NCBI GenBank assembly: GCA_017656255.1
Contig: JACDOE010000002.1
Location: forward strand, 68,033-132,032
Reading direction: 5' to 3'
From: Bacillaceae bacterium
Lineage (GTDB): Bacteria > Bacillota > Bacilli > JACDOE01
DNA length: 64,000 nucleotides
Of this stretch, positions 8,203 to 17,039 are shown piece after piece (the stretch's first letter is position 1; each line of letters begins with the position of its first letter). The notes under the pieces are model-generated. The model searched no databases. It was not told the origin of the DNA and was given only the letters and a program-made list of their open reading frames with translations. A program made the translations under genes and the position numbers.

Positions 8203-9600
8203 ATGAGTGAAAAACCGCGTTTCAAACGTGTCCTCTCGCAGTTTGACATTTTGGCGCTCTCGTTCGGGGCGATGATTGGCTGGGGATGGGTGGTGCTGAC
8301 CGGTTCCTGGATCCAGTCGGCAGGCGTGCTGGGTGCGATCATCGCCTTTTTAATCGGGGGGGTGATGGTGACCTTCGTCGGGTTGACGTATTCAGAGCTG
8401 ACATCCGCGATGCCCAGAGTGGGCGGGGAGCATGTCTTCGTCCACCGTGCCCTGGGTTCCAGATGGTCCTTTGTCGCCTCCTGGTCGATCGCACTGGGTT
8501 ATATATCCGTGGTCGCCTTTGAGGCGGTGGCCCTTCCGACCGTGGTCGAATACCTTTTCCCGGACTATAATGCCGGGTATTTGTGGACTGTTGCCGGCTG
8601 GGATGTGTATCTGTCGTGGGCGGCTGTCGGCATGGTCGGGGCGATTGTGATCACCTTGCTCAATTATTTCGGGGTGAAACCGGCGGCGACCTTTCAGTTT
8701 ATTGCCACCACGTTGCTGGTACTGGTCGGGCTCACCTTGATTGTCGGCGGGGTGACCACCACATCTCCTGCTGATGCGGTCCCATCCCTGCTCGGCGGTT
8801 GGAAAGGGATTATGACCGTATTGATTATGACCCCGTTTATGTTTGTGGGATTTGACGTCATTCCCCAGGCGGCGGAAGAGATTAATCTGCCGTACCGGAA
8901 AATCGGGGTGGTGCTGGTTGTATCCGTGATCATGGCAACGGTCTGGTACCTGGGCATGATCTTCGGCGTCGGCCAGAGCCTCGGTGAAGCCCAGCTGGCC
9001 GCAACGTCGCTGGCCACCGCGGATGCGATGGGAGCTATTTTCAACAGTACAACGGCGGCCCAGATTCTTATTCTGGCCGGGATCGGCGGGATTCTCACCA
9101 GCTGGAATGCATTTTTGATCGGGGGCAGCCGTATTTTATATGCGATGGCAGATTCGGGTATGCTCCCCCGCTGGCTGGGCAAATTGCATCCAAAATATAA
9201 AACGCCGTCCAACGCCATTCTGTTTATCGGGATTCTGTCCGTGGCCGCCCCGCTGTTCGGGCGAAGAATGCTGGTCTGGCTGGTAGATGCCGGCGGGCTG
9301 GCCATCGTCACCGCCTATTTACTGGTTGCTGTCTCCTTTGTGGTTCTGAGAAAAAGGGAACCGGAATTACACCGGCCTTTCCGGGCGGGCCGCGGCATGT
9401 GGGTCGGGGTCGTGGCCATTCTGCTCAGTGCCGGAATTGCCCTGCAGTATATGCCTAAAATGCCGGCCGCTCTGGTCTGGCCTTATGAATGGGTCATCTT
9501 TGGCGGATGGTGGCTGATCGGGTTGTATTTCCTGTTCAAGACGCCGAACCGGCCCTTTTCGCTGACGGAACAGGATCAGTCAATTCATGTGTTGAAGTAA
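8203..9600 (+). CDS. APC-family amino acid permease
   Basis: 465 residues with about 12 hydrophobic helices. The N-terminal FGAMIGWGWVVLTGSW block matches the unwound first helix of amino acid-polyamine-organocation transporters, where substrate amine and carboxylate bind, and PRVGGEHVFVHRALG follows helix 2. It imports or exchanges amino acids or related amines across the cytoplasmic membrane; substrate not predictable. GGAGG lies 12 nt upstream of the ATG. It is followed by a strong terminator and appears monocistronic. Confidence 0.88.
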   Translation: MSEKPRFKRVLSQFDILALSFGAMIGWGWVVLTGSWIQSAGVLGAIIAFLIGGVMVTFVGLTYSELTSAMPRVGGEHVFVHRALGSRWSFVASWSIALGYISVVAFEAVALPTVVEYLFPDYNAGYLWTVAGWDVYLSWAAVGMVGAIVITLLNYFGVKPAATFQFIATTLLVLVGLTLIVGGVTTTSPADAVPSLLGGWKGIMTVLIMTPFMFVGFDVIPQAAEEINLPYRKIGVVLVVSVIMATVWYLGMIFGVGQSLGEAQLAATSLATADAMGAIFNSTTAAQILILAGIGGILTSWNAFLIGGSRILYAMADSGMLPRWLGKLHPKYKTPSNAILFIGILSVAAPLFGRRMLVWLVDAGGLAIVTAYLLVAVSFVVLRKREPELHRPFRAGRGMWVGVVAILLSAGIALQYMPKMPAALVWPYEWVIFGGWWLIGLYFLFKTPNRPFSLTEQDQSIHVLK

Positions 9601-9632
9601 AGGCGTTTTTCATGGGTCATGGGTTAGGTTGT

Positions 9633-9663
9633 AACCACCAGGAAGAATCCTGGTGGTTTTTTA
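9633..9663 (+). terminator. Intrinsic terminator of the permease gene
   Basis: AACCACCAGGA / TCCTGGTGGTT stem with AGAA loop and TTTTTT tail. Confidence 0.85.
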
Positions 9664-9690
9664 TTATATAAATGTTTTTGCTTTCAAAAA

Positions 9691-9716
9691 CCACAAATGG
9701 TATTTTATGCTATAAT
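9691..9716 (+). promoter_or_regulatory. Extended -10 promoter of the first duplicated membrane gene
   Basis: TGCTATAAT (9708-9716), an extended -10 element with a poor -35. The segment AAATGGTATTTTATG just upstream is repeated almost exactly before the paralogue at 10859-10873, which supports function. Confidence 0.6.
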
Positions 9717-9777
9717 ATCAGAAAGTTAAAAATTGTCGAATCAGGGAGAAAAATCATTGAATTGAAAGGGGAAAAAG

Positions 9778-10737
9778 ATGGAAAAACTACAGAGTCCGCT
9801 TGGGTTTGGTGAAATTCTAGATGTGACGTTTCGTACGCTTAAAGACCACTTTGCGAAGCTTTTCATGATTATGGTTGTTCTGGTGGGGCCGATCATTTTG
9901 CTTCAAAACATCATTTTGCTTTTGGAGGGAAATCCGTTACTGGGTGAATCGATCCTGAATGAAGGATCTTTCCTCAACCCTTTGACCTACATGGAGACGG
10001 AACCGACCTATTATTTAGACTGGTTGCCCATGTCTTTCTACATTCTGACTGTCATTATACTGATTGGGGTCGCTTATATTATGGCGGCTGCATCGGTCAT
10101 TTTGGCTGTTCATCATCTTAGAGAGGGCAGGGCATTTGATCTGAAAGATTTGATCAGGCAGGCAGGGTCACGGTACTGGGCGCTGCTGGGGGGTTCAATC
10201 GTCTATGTTCTTGCTGTCGGCGGGATTTTTATGCTTGTTGCGATGATCTATATATTAATAGGGTCCGCAGTCAGTCTGTTGGATAACTCCATTTTTAAAT
10301 CGGTCACCATTTGGCTGACCGTTATACTGGGCCTGATTGGTGTTTTTTATCACATGACCAGATGGAGCTTCTATTTTGCCTCCGTTCTCTTTGAAAAAGT
10401 GTCACCGGGAATCAGTAAAAGCTGGAATCTGACACGGAATCAATTCTTGCGATTGATGGGATTATATATTGTACTGACGATTATTCTGACGATTATCACC
10501 ATGGTGTTACAATACATCACTTACCTGTTATTTGGAAATGCTGTCCTGTCCGGCCTGATTCTTTATATCATTGAAATGTTGACCCTGTTGATCTTTTTCG
10601 TCGCTTATACCATCGTCTATTATGACCTTCTGATCCGCAATGAAGCGGCAGATTTAAAAGAAATGGTTGATACCTATCACACTGGAGAAGATATGTCATT
10701 ATCCGATGATGCGGGAAGTGCACAGCTGGAACGCTAA
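9778..10737 (+). CDS. Polytopic membrane protein, GPDPase-membrane-domain-like, copy 1
   Basis: 319 residues with about six hydrophobic segments. The N-terminal SPLGFGEILDVTFRTLKDHF and the central TRWSFYFASVLFEK resemble the membrane-domain family often annotated as glycerophosphoryl diester phosphodiesterase membrane domain, but no phosphodiesterase catalytic domain is attached, so the enzymatic name should not be taken literally. The C-terminus (about 285-319) is acidic and cytoplasmic. The gene has its own promoter and terminator and a close paralogue directly downstream. Families of this kind regularly accompany DUF4129/DUF4350/MoxR/DUF58 genes, as here, suggesting a shared envelope role. 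Confidence 0.75.
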   Translation: MEKLQSPLGFGEILDVTFRTLKDHFAKLFMIMVVLVGPIILLQNIILLLEGNPLLGESILNEGSFLNPLTYMETEPTYYLDWLPMSFYILTVIILIGVAYIMAAASVILAVHHLREGRAFDLKDLIRQAGSRYWALLGGSIVYVLAVGGIFMLVAMIYILIGSAVSLLDNSIFKSVTIWLTVILGLIGVFYHMTRWSFYFASVLFEKVSPGISKSWNLTRNQFLRLMGLYIVLTIILTIITMVLQYITYLLFGNAVLSGLILYIIEMLTLLIFFVAYTIVYYDLLIRNEAADLKEMVDTYHTGEDMSLSDDAGSAQLER

Positions 10738-10770
10738 AATAAAAGGAATCGTTGATCTGTTTTTTCGTAT

Positions 10771-10800
10771 CCACCGGGAAAATCCCGGTGGTATTTCTTT
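10771..10800 (+). terminator. Intrinsic terminator between the paired membrane genes
   Basis: CCACCGGGA / TCCCGGTGG stem with a 3-4 nt loop, followed by an interrupted T run (TATTTCTTT). Confidence 0.7.
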
Positions 10801-10858
10801 ACCTGAAGCATGATAGAATCATCTCATACAGGAGGGTCACTTAATCGGTCCCATCCTT

Positions 10859-10880
10859 AAATGGTATTTTATGTTATAAT
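10859..10880 (+). promoter_or_regulatory. Extended -10 promoter of the second duplicated membrane gene
   Basis: TGTTATAAT (10872-10880) inside a block AAATGGTATTTTATG that repeats the sequence upstream of 9778, followed by a similar AAAAATTGTCGAAT leader in both copies. Confidence 0.6.
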
Positions 10881-10941
10881 ATCGAAAAATAAAAAATTGT
10901 CGAATAAGAAACGAAACATCTGGAGTGAAAGGGGAAATGAC

Positions 10942-11937
10942 ATGAGTCACTGGGAGAGACCACTGGGGTTCGGTGAGGTTCTGGATGTTACCTTTCGGGT
11001 GGTAAAAGAGCATTTTGCGAAGCTTTTTATGATAATGGTTGTGCTTCTGGGACCTGTTTTTTTGTTTCAATTATTGCTTTTGTTGATGGGCGGGGTTCCA
11101 TTTGTGGGATCATCCCTGGTGGGTGAAGGGGGATGGCGCCAGTTATTTATGGGCACAGAGACCGAGTGGTCTGTTGAACTGAACGGGGGCGCCACGTTTA
11201 TCCTGTACACGCTGGCTGACTTTGTGTTAATGACAGTTGCCTATATTCTTGCCGTTGCGGCGATCATACTGGCGGTCCATTCTATCAGAGAGGGTAAACC
11301 ACTGGATCTGAAAGATTTGATCAAGCAGGCAGGTTCACGATACTGGCCGCTTCTGGGAGGGTCAATCGTCTATCTGCTCGTTTTGTCCGGAATTGTCACG
11401 GCACTTGTATTAATCCTTATTTTCCTGGGTGTCGGAATCGATTTTATGGACACGTCTATATATGAGATCCTGACCATGGTTCTTCTGGGCCTGCTGGCGT
11501 TCTTTGGCGCGTCTTACTTTATGACCAGGTGGAGTTTCTATTTTCCGGCGATTGTATTTGAGAAAGTGTCGCCGGGGCTGGGTAAAAGCTGGAACCTGAC
11601 GCGTCGGCAGTTCTGGCGTCTGGTCGGGTTATATATCGTGCTGACGATTATTCTGACCATTATCACGGCACTGTTTCAATTTGTAAGTCAGATGTTGTTT
11701 GGTGTCAGTGTCGTAACCAATCTGTTTCTCTATCTGGTGCAAATGCTGACCATGCTTATTTTATTCGTTGCTTATGCCGTCGTTTATTTTGACCTGCGAA
11801 TCCGCAATGAAGCGGTGGATTTAAAAGAAATGGTCGATACCTATCACACCGGCCCGGAAATATCACCGGCACATGAGGCAGGAAACGCGCAGGCGGAAGG
11901 TGAACAAAGAGATGGGGACGACCCGAGATCGAATTAG
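10942..11937 (+). CDS. Polytopic membrane protein, GPDPase-membrane-domain-like, copy 2
   Basis: Start at 10942 (MSHWERPLGFGE) is set by GAAAGGGGAAA just upstream and by alignment with the paralogue; an upstream in-frame ATG at 10861 lies within the promoter. 331 residues, the same six-helix layout as the preceding gene, with matching blocks such as SREGK/HSIREGKPLDLKDL, GSRYWPLLGGSIVY, TRWSFYFPAIVFEKVSPG and AVDLKEMVDTYHTG. Differences concentrate in the extracytoplasmic loop near residues 50-75. It leads directly (27 bp) into the DUF4129 gene and is probably the first gene of the DUF4129-DUF4350-MoxR-DUF58 transcript. Confidence 0.78.
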   Translation: MSHWERPLGFGEVLDVTFRVVKEHFAKLFMIMVVLLGPVFLFQLLLLLMGGVPFVGSSLVGEGGWRQLFMGTETEWSVELNGGATFILYTLADFVLMTVAYILAVAAIILAVHSIREGKPLDLKDLIKQAGSRYWPLLGGSIVYLLVLSGIVTALVLILIFLGVGIDFMDTSIYEILTMVLLGLLAFFGASYFMTRWSFYFPAIVFEKVSPGLGKSWNLTRRQFWRLVGLYIVLTIILTIITALFQFVSQMLFGVSVVTNLFLYLVQMLTMLILFVAYAVVYFDLRIRNEAVDLKEMVDTYHTGPEISPAHEAGNAQAEGEQRDGDDPRSN

Positions 11938-11964
11938 ATAGAAAAGAGATAGGATGAGGATACA

Positions 11965-12624
11965 TTGAAACCCTTTGACGAGGAAACCGCCAGGCACCGA
12001 CTGGAAGAAATCCTGTCCCGGGATGAATACCGGGTTTATGACCAGACTGATGATGAAACATTTAAAAACTGGCTGGCTGAATGGCTGGAATCGTTATTTC
12101 CGGAGTTTGCCGTTTCCGGTGAAATGACAGAGTGGATTTCCTATCTTGTCATCGCACTGGGGATAATCCTGTTTCTTCTTTTTATCCTGGGAATGGGCCG
12201 TAAGATCGTACGCCAGTCCCGTCTGAAGGCGAAACCGGCCGGGACCCGGGCTGAACTGGTGATGTCGGCCCGCCGGCATCTGCTGGAGGCGAATAAAAAA
12301 GCTGATGAGGGAGACTTCAGAGAAGCCCTGCGCCATGTTTTTCTTGCGTTGCTGCTGGCTCTGGATGAGCAGGGACGGATCAAGGCGCGACACTGGAAAA
12401 CGAACCGGGAGTATTATCAAGAATTAACTGGGAGCGACCCGGATACGGCCCCCTTTTTCTATAAAATGGCGATTCGTTTTGATGAAGTGGTGTATGGGGA
12501 CCGGCTGATCGATGCCCGGGGTTATCGGGAGTTCCGAAAGCAGGTGCTGGCAAGGATTGAAAAGACAGATCCCGAGACAGACGGGATTCCCCGGGAGACC
12601 GGCAGGGGGGGAACAACTTCATGA
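11965..12624 (+). CDS. DUF4129-domain membrane protein
   Basis: TTG start with GAGGA 4 nt upstream. 219 residues: N-terminal extracytoplasmic segment (about 1-50), one membrane helix (about 52-75, ISYLVIALGIILFLLFILGM), then a cytoplasmic helical domain ending in the family block FYKMAIRFDEVVYGDRLID. DUF4129 proteins commonly sit beside transglutaminase, MoxR and DUF58 genes; biochemical role unknown. The stop overlaps the next start by ATGA, so translation is coupled. Confidence 0.8.
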   Translation: MKPFDEETARHRLEEILSRDEYRVYDQTDDETFKNWLAEWLESLFPEFAVSGEMTEWISYLVIALGIILFLLFILGMGRKIVRQSRLKAKPAGTRAELVMSARRHLLEANKKADEGDFREALRHVFLALLLALDEQGRIKARHWKTNREYYQELTGSDPDTAPFFYKMAIRFDEVVYGDRLIDARGYREFRKQVLARIEKTDPETDGIPRETGRGGTTS

Positions 12625-13796
12625 CAACGGGAAAATATCGCTTGAATGCAACCAGCAAAACCTGGCTGGCCCTGGTACTGGGCATCATTCTGCTGATTGT
12701 CCCGGGGCTTTTCCTTGTCCCTGAACAGCCCGTTCCCTACCCCGACTATGTGAGCCATTCTCCGGCACCGACGGGGCTGAAGGCTTTCTACACCCTGCTG
12801 GAAGAACATGCTCAGGTGAAAACGTGGAAAAAACCGGCGGTTTTTTTGCCGTTTCTTGAGGAAAACCAGCTGATGATTATGGTGGAGCCTCATCAAGCAT
12901 TTGCGCCGGAGATCATGGATCAATGGATTCAGTGGATGGAAGCGGGAAACCGGATCTGGCTCGTGACAGAGAATCCGGAACCATTCTTTTCCCTTTCCAG
13001 AGTGGATACGGATCACCCAAAGGGGTACCCGGTCTCGATTCTAGGGCCTACTGACCGCGCTTATGTTCACCGTGCCTATATCGGGGAAGTGGCTTCAGAC
13101 ATTCGCCTTCGTCCGGAGCCGAATGACCGGACATTGCTGGAAGATAAAAAGGGGGTCCTCGCCCTGTCCCGTGCCTATGGGAAAGGGGAATTAATGGTAC
13201 TGATCACGCCCGATTGGCTGACCAATCAATCGATCCTGGAATACGATCATCTCACCATGATCCTTCCCTTTCTGGAAAGGGCCGACACTCCGGTCATCTG
13301 GTTTAATGAATATATTCACGGGTATGAAAGCGGCCCCGCCATGCTGGAAGCCTATCCGCCATGGTTTTTGCTTCTGATGGCGCAGGTGGCCCTGATTCTG
13401 GTGATGTGGTTGTGGATGAAAGGGAAACGTTTCGGCCCGGTTGAGACACCCAGGGCCTGGTCGGTACGTTTCGGGGATGAACGGTTACGTGCGTTGGCAG
13501 CCTGGTATGAACGGGGCCGATTTTATAAAGAAGCACTGGCTGCTCAGGCAGAACATCTGCGCCAGTTGATTCAGAAAAAATGGGGCGTTCCGGAACATCT
13601 GGAAACACCCCGCTGGGTGGAAGCCGTCACGCGACGCTTTCCACCGGATCGAAAATCCCAGTGGAAACGTGATATTGAGACACTGGCCATAACCATGCAG
13701 GCGGAAAAAATCTCGCACCGCGACTTTTTAAAATGGTCGGGCCGTCTGGATGAGATGCGAAAAGAGGTGGAGCAGGATGAATCAATCAATCTCTGA
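12621..13796 (+). CDS. DUF4350-domain membrane protein
   Basis: 391 residues. One N-terminal membrane helix (about 13-30, LALVLGIILLIVPGLFLV), an extracytoplasmic domain with SPAPTGLKAFYTLLEEH and a Rossmann-like fold (DUF4350), a second helix near 250-268 (WFLLLMAQVALILVMWLWM), and a cytoplasmic C-terminal region of about 120 residues with charged helices. It overlaps DUF4129 (ATGA) and the MoxR start (20 bp). Family function unknown; the set is inferred to be a membrane complex with the MoxR ATPase as its cytoplasmic motor or chaperone. Confidence 0.8.
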   Translation: MTTGKYRLNATSKTWLALVLGIILLIVPGLFLVPEQPVPYPDYVSHSPAPTGLKAFYTLLEEHAQVKTWKKPAVFLPFLEENQLMIMVEPHQAFAPEIMDQWIQWMEAGNRIWLVTENPEPFFSLSRVDTDHPKGYPVSILGPTDRAYVHRAYIGEVASDIRLRPEPNDRTLLEDKKGVLALSRAYGKGELMVLITPDWLTNQSILEYDHLTMILPFLERADTPVIWFNEYIHGYESGPAMLEAYPPWFLLLMAQVALILVMWLWMKGKRFGPVETPRAWSVRFGDERLRALAAWYERGRFYKEALAAQAEHLRQLIQKKWGVPEHLETPRWVEAVTRRFPPDRKSQWKRDIETLAITMQAEKISHRDFLKWSGRLDEMRKEVEQDESINL

Positions 13797-14712
13797 CTTG
13801 CTGAAAATCTATGAAAAACAGATCTTTGGACAGACCACGAATTTGAAGCTTTTGCTGGCGGCTTTGTTGTCCGGCGGCCATGTCCTGTTGGAAGGGGTGC
13901 CGGGGATCGGGAAGACACGAATGGTCCGCACCCTTGCCGAGATCATCGGGGGAGCGTTTCAGCGGATTCAGTTTACGCCTGATCTCTTGCCCAGTGATAT
14001 TACGGGAAGTGCCATTTTCAACATGAAAGAAGGCCGGTTTGAAACCTTGAAGGGGCCAGTGTTCACCAACATCCTGCTGGCCGACGAAATTAACCGGACA
14101 CCGCCCAAGACTCAGGCGGCCCTGCTGGAAGCGATGGAAGAAAAGCAGGTGACGATCCATGGGGAGACCTATCCGCTGCCGGATCCGTTTTTTGTGGTGG
14201 CGACCCAGAACCCGGTGGAGTTTGAAGGGACTTATCCCCTGCCGGAAGCCCAGCAGGATCGCTTTTTGTTTAAATTAATCATCGATTATCCGGATCTGGA
14301 AGCGGAAAAAGACGTGATCCGCAACGCGCTGGCCCGGACGGTTGTTTCCGAAGAGATCGGGCCGGAAGAGGGGATGGACCTGGCCCGGTTCCATGAATTG
14401 AGGTCTCGGGTTCAACAGGTAAAAGTGGACGACACAATCATTGATTATATTACATCACTGGTCCGTCGGACACGGGAATCGGATTTCGTCCGGCTGGGGG
14501 CCAGTCCGAGAGCAGGGATTGCCATCGCAGAGTCTGGTAAAGCCTGGGCGTTTATCCATGGGCGCGATTTTGTCACCCCGGATGATGTCAAAGAGGTTGT
14601 GCGGCCTGCTCTGCGGCATCGGATCATACCGGGACCCGGTGTGGAATTGGAGGGAGGAAGCAGTGAGCAGATCATCCAGGAAGTGGTGGCATCGGTTCCG
14701 GTTCCGCGATAG
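13777..14712 (+). CDS. MoxR-family AAA+ ATPase
   Basis: 311 residues. Start at 13777 (MNQSISDLL) is preceded by GAGGTGG; an in-frame ATG at 13750 lies deeper within the previous gene. Walker A is GVPGIGKTRM (about 39-48), Walker B LLADEINRTPPKTQAALLEA (near 104), and sensor 1 VVATQNPVE follows. C-terminal lid with SPRAGIAI. MoxR ATPases act as chaperone-like remodelers, usually with a von Willebrand-fold partner; here the partner is the overlapping DUF58 gene. Cytoplasmic hexamer expected from the family. Confidence 0.92.
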   Translation: MNQSISDLLKIYEKQIFGQTTNLKLLLAALLSGGHVLLEGVPGIGKTRMVRTLAEIIGGAFQRIQFTPDLLPSDITGSAIFNMKEGRFETLKGPVFTNILLADEINRTPPKTQAALLEAMEEKQVTIHGETYPLPDPFFVVATQNPVEFEGTYPLPEAQQDRFLFKLIIDYPDLEAEKDVIRNALARTVVSEEIGPEEGMDLARFHELRSRVQQVKVDDTIIDYITSLVRRTRESDFVRLGASPRAGIAIAESGKAWAFIHGRDFVTPDDVKEVVRPALRHRIIPGPGVELEGGSSEQIIQEVVASVPVPR

Positions 14713-16021
14713 AGGGATCGTTCCCACACCCAAATTGCTCGTGGTTCTCGTTGTGGCGATGATCCCCATTTTGCTGGCGGCGTCCTTCGACAAAGGCTGG
14801 CTGGCGTTTCTCATCCTCAATCCCGTTGTGCTGCTGGTCAGCCTGCTTGATTTGTGGATCATCCCGCGGCGAAAACAACTGTCATGCAAACGAGAGATTG
14901 ATGAAGAGATAGAACGGGAGAATCCGTTTGATGTCCATCTTGAACTGACCAACCGGGGAGGTGCCGCGATCCGGTTTCGGGTGATCGATGGTCTTCCTGC
15001 GTCCTTTGAACGCCCTTTTCCCATTGCGGGAGAAGTATCCGGGGGCGATACGGTGCGACTGACTTATCGCTTCAAAGCACGGGTAAGAGGGGATTACACC
15101 ATCGAACGCCTTTACCTGCGCTATCGCTCGATTCTTGGATTATGGGAAAAACAGATGGTGTTTGCCTGCCCTGATACGGTGCGGGTTATTCCGGATATGA
15201 GCCGGGTGCGGGAATTTATGGCGTCGGCCCAACAATATTTATTATATGAAGGGGAAAAATTGCGTAAGAAACGGATCGGTACCGGCGAGTTTGCCGGGGT
15301 ACGCAAATATGTGTCGGGGGACGATCCCCGCAAAATCAACTGGCACCAGACAGCGAAACTTGCGGAAATCATGACCAATGTCTATGAGCCGGAGCATGGC
15401 AAGCACGTGACGCTGATGATCGATTGCGGCCGCAGTATGGGGGTGGAGCTGACCCGCGGAAACCGGCTGGAGTATTCTCTGGAGGCGGCGCTGCTGGTGG
15501 CGGCGGCTGCCCTGAGACAGGGCGATTATGTATCGGTACTCGCTTTCTCCAATCAGGTCAAAGCATTTATTCCGCCCGGCAAAACCATGTCCCATCTGCA
15601 GACGATTATCCGGGGCGTTTATAATCTGCAGCATGATCCCGTGGAACCCAACTATGCCGGAGCCTTCGATTATCTGGAAAAAGTGCAGAAACGACGCAGT
15701 TTCATGCTGCTGTTCAGTCATCTGGATCCATTCTTGTTTGAAGAGACCCCGTTGTTTTTCCTGGAACGGATTCGCAGACGGCACGTCTTTTTACTGCTGG
15801 GAATTGCCGATTCAATGGTACAACAGTGGGCACGAACGGAGCCGGAGGATACAAGGACAGCCATGATCAAAAGTACGGCCCAGCGATATCTGATGAAACG
15901 GAGGCGTAAAATGGTGAAATGGGACCGGCTGGGGCTTCAGATGCTTGAAGCCCCCGAGGATCGGCTGGCCCCGGAAGCTCTGTCACGCTATATTGAAGTT
16001 ATGAACCGGGGTGTGTTGTAG
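14663..16021 (+). CDS. DUF58-domain protein (vWA-like), MoxR partner
   Basis: GTG start at 14663 with GGAGGGAGGAAG upstream; the gene overlaps moxR by 50 bp. 452 residues. Two adjacent membrane helices lie at about 20-60 (TPKLLVVLVVAMIPILLAA; LAFLILNPVVLLVSLLDLWI), then a beta-sandwich region and the DUF58 signature YVSGDDPRKINWHQTAK (near 215-235), followed by a vWA-like fold with DCGRSMGVE in place of a classic MIDAS DxSxS. Family proteins are thought to work with MoxR ATPases in assembling or activating envelope complexes. It ends 23 bp inside the convergent SpoIIM-family gene. Confidence 0.88.
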   Translation: MSRSSRKWWHRFRFRDRGIVPTPKLLVVLVVAMIPILLAASFDKGWLAFLILNPVVLLVSLLDLWIIPRRKQLSCKREIDEEIERENPFDVHLELTNRGGAAIRFRVIDGLPASFERPFPIAGEVSGGDTVRLTYRFKARVRGDYTIERLYLRYRSILGLWEKQMVFACPDTVRVIPDMSRVREFMASAQQYLLYEGEKLRKKRIGTGEFAGVRKYVSGDDPRKINWHQTAKLAEIMTNVYEPEHGKHVTLMIDCGRSMGVELTRGNRLEYSLEAALLVAAAALRQGDYVSVLAFSNQVKAFIPPGKTMSHLQTIIRGVYNLQHDPVEPNYAGAFDYLEKVQKRRSFMLLFSHLDPFLFEETPLFFLERIRRRHVFLLLGIADSMVQQWARTEPEDTRTAMIKSTAQRYLMKRRRKMVKWDRLGLQMLEAPEDRLAPEALSRYIEVMNRGVL

Positions 16022-16988
16022 CGTTGTCCGCCTGTTTTTGCGGCAACAGCCTGCGTCCCAGCAGGATATAGATCAGCAGGCCGATCACCGTCAACAGGGC
16101 GACGATGTACTTGGCTTCAAGGGATATCGGAGCCGGTGTGATATACCCTTCGATCAATCCGGCAATGACGAAAAGGGGAATGGTTCCCAGAAGAAGTTGG
16201 ACCGAACGCAGGGCCTGGCGTTTCAGCTGGAATTTTCTCGGGTACGGCCCGGGTACCAGGATGCGATATCCCATCAGCAAACCGGCTCCCCCGGCGATAA
16301 AGATGGCTGTCAGTTCAATCATCCCGTGGGGCACAATGTAAGCCCAGAACTCGTAAAATTTGCTGTAATGCCAGAACAATGCGGCCAGTGCGCCCACCAG
16401 AAGACCGTTGTAAATCAACACATACACGGTTATCAGACCGAAGCTGATCCCGCCGGCGAAGGCGAGGAAAGCCACTTGTATGTTATTGGCCATAATACTG
16501 GCGGATACAGAGGGAGCATCGATGGTACCGTCCGCTTCCCCAAGTCGTTCCGGATCGATGGCGCCGGCCATCTCGTCCGGCAAAACGGAATAGAGGTGCA
16601 ACGGGTCGTTCAGAACGGTGATAAACCCTCCGGCGGCGCCGATCATAAACAGGATGAAGGCTACCACGACAAACACCCATTGTTCGCTTAATAAACGGAT
16701 AAACGTTTGTCCGAAAAAATGCCGGATTTGATGAAGACTGGATGTCTGGTCCCGGTAGAGCAGATTGTGGGCGCGTGAGACCAGATCGTTGAGATAAACC
16801 GTCACGTCTTCACCGGGAAAATAGGTCTGGCTGTAAGACAGATGATAGGAAGTTTTTTGATATAATGATTCAAACCGGTCCAGAAGTTCCGGCGTCACGT
16901 TGTTTTTTCTTCTCGAGAGCATCGTGATGACGTTCTCCAGCTCTTGCCAATCTTTGCGGTGATGCCTAATAAATGTTTTGAGTTCCAT
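15999..16988 (-). CDS. SpoIIM-family (stage II sporulation protein M-like) membrane protein
   Basis: About 329 residues. Two ATGs are adjacent; the second (16988) has AGGTG at 5 nt and is preferred. N-terminal cytoplasmic helices (1-110), then about five membrane helices, with the conserved HYSKFYEFWAYIVPHGMIELTAIFIAGGAGLLMG block typical of DUF95/SpoIIM proteins, and a long extracytoplasmic loop after helix 1. SpoIIM itself acts with SpoIID/P in engulfment, but many non-sporulation homologues sit beside RDD and MoxR/DUF58 genes, as here. Its 3' end overlaps DUF58 by 23 bp in convergent orientation, and it is divergent from the RDD gene. Confidence 0.85.
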   Translation of the reverse strand: MELKTFIRHHRKDWQELENVITMLSRRKNNVTPELLDRFESLYQKTSYHLSYSQTYFPGEDVTVYLNDLVSRAHNLLYRDQTSSLHQIRHFFGQTFIRLLSEQWVFVVVAFILFMIGAAGGFITVLNDPLHLYSVLPDEMAGAIDPERLGEADGTIDAPSVSASIMANNIQVAFLAFAGGISFGLITVYVLIYNGLLVGALAALFWHYSKFYEFWAYIVPHGMIELTAIFIAGGAGLLMGYRILVPGPYPRKFQLKRQALRSVQLLLGTIPLFVIAGLIEGYITPAPISLEAKYIVALLTVIGLLIYILLGRRLLPQKQADNATTHPGS

Positions 16989-17039
16989 CATGTCACCTGC
17001 AATTTATTAAAATTGGATGTGAAGAAAGGAATTAGGTAT

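Noticed and set aside
16011-16691. 226-codon plus-strand frame over the SpoIIM-family gene
   Set aside because: Rich in Gln/His/Asp typical of antisense reading; the minus-strand protein has clear membrane helices and family motifs.
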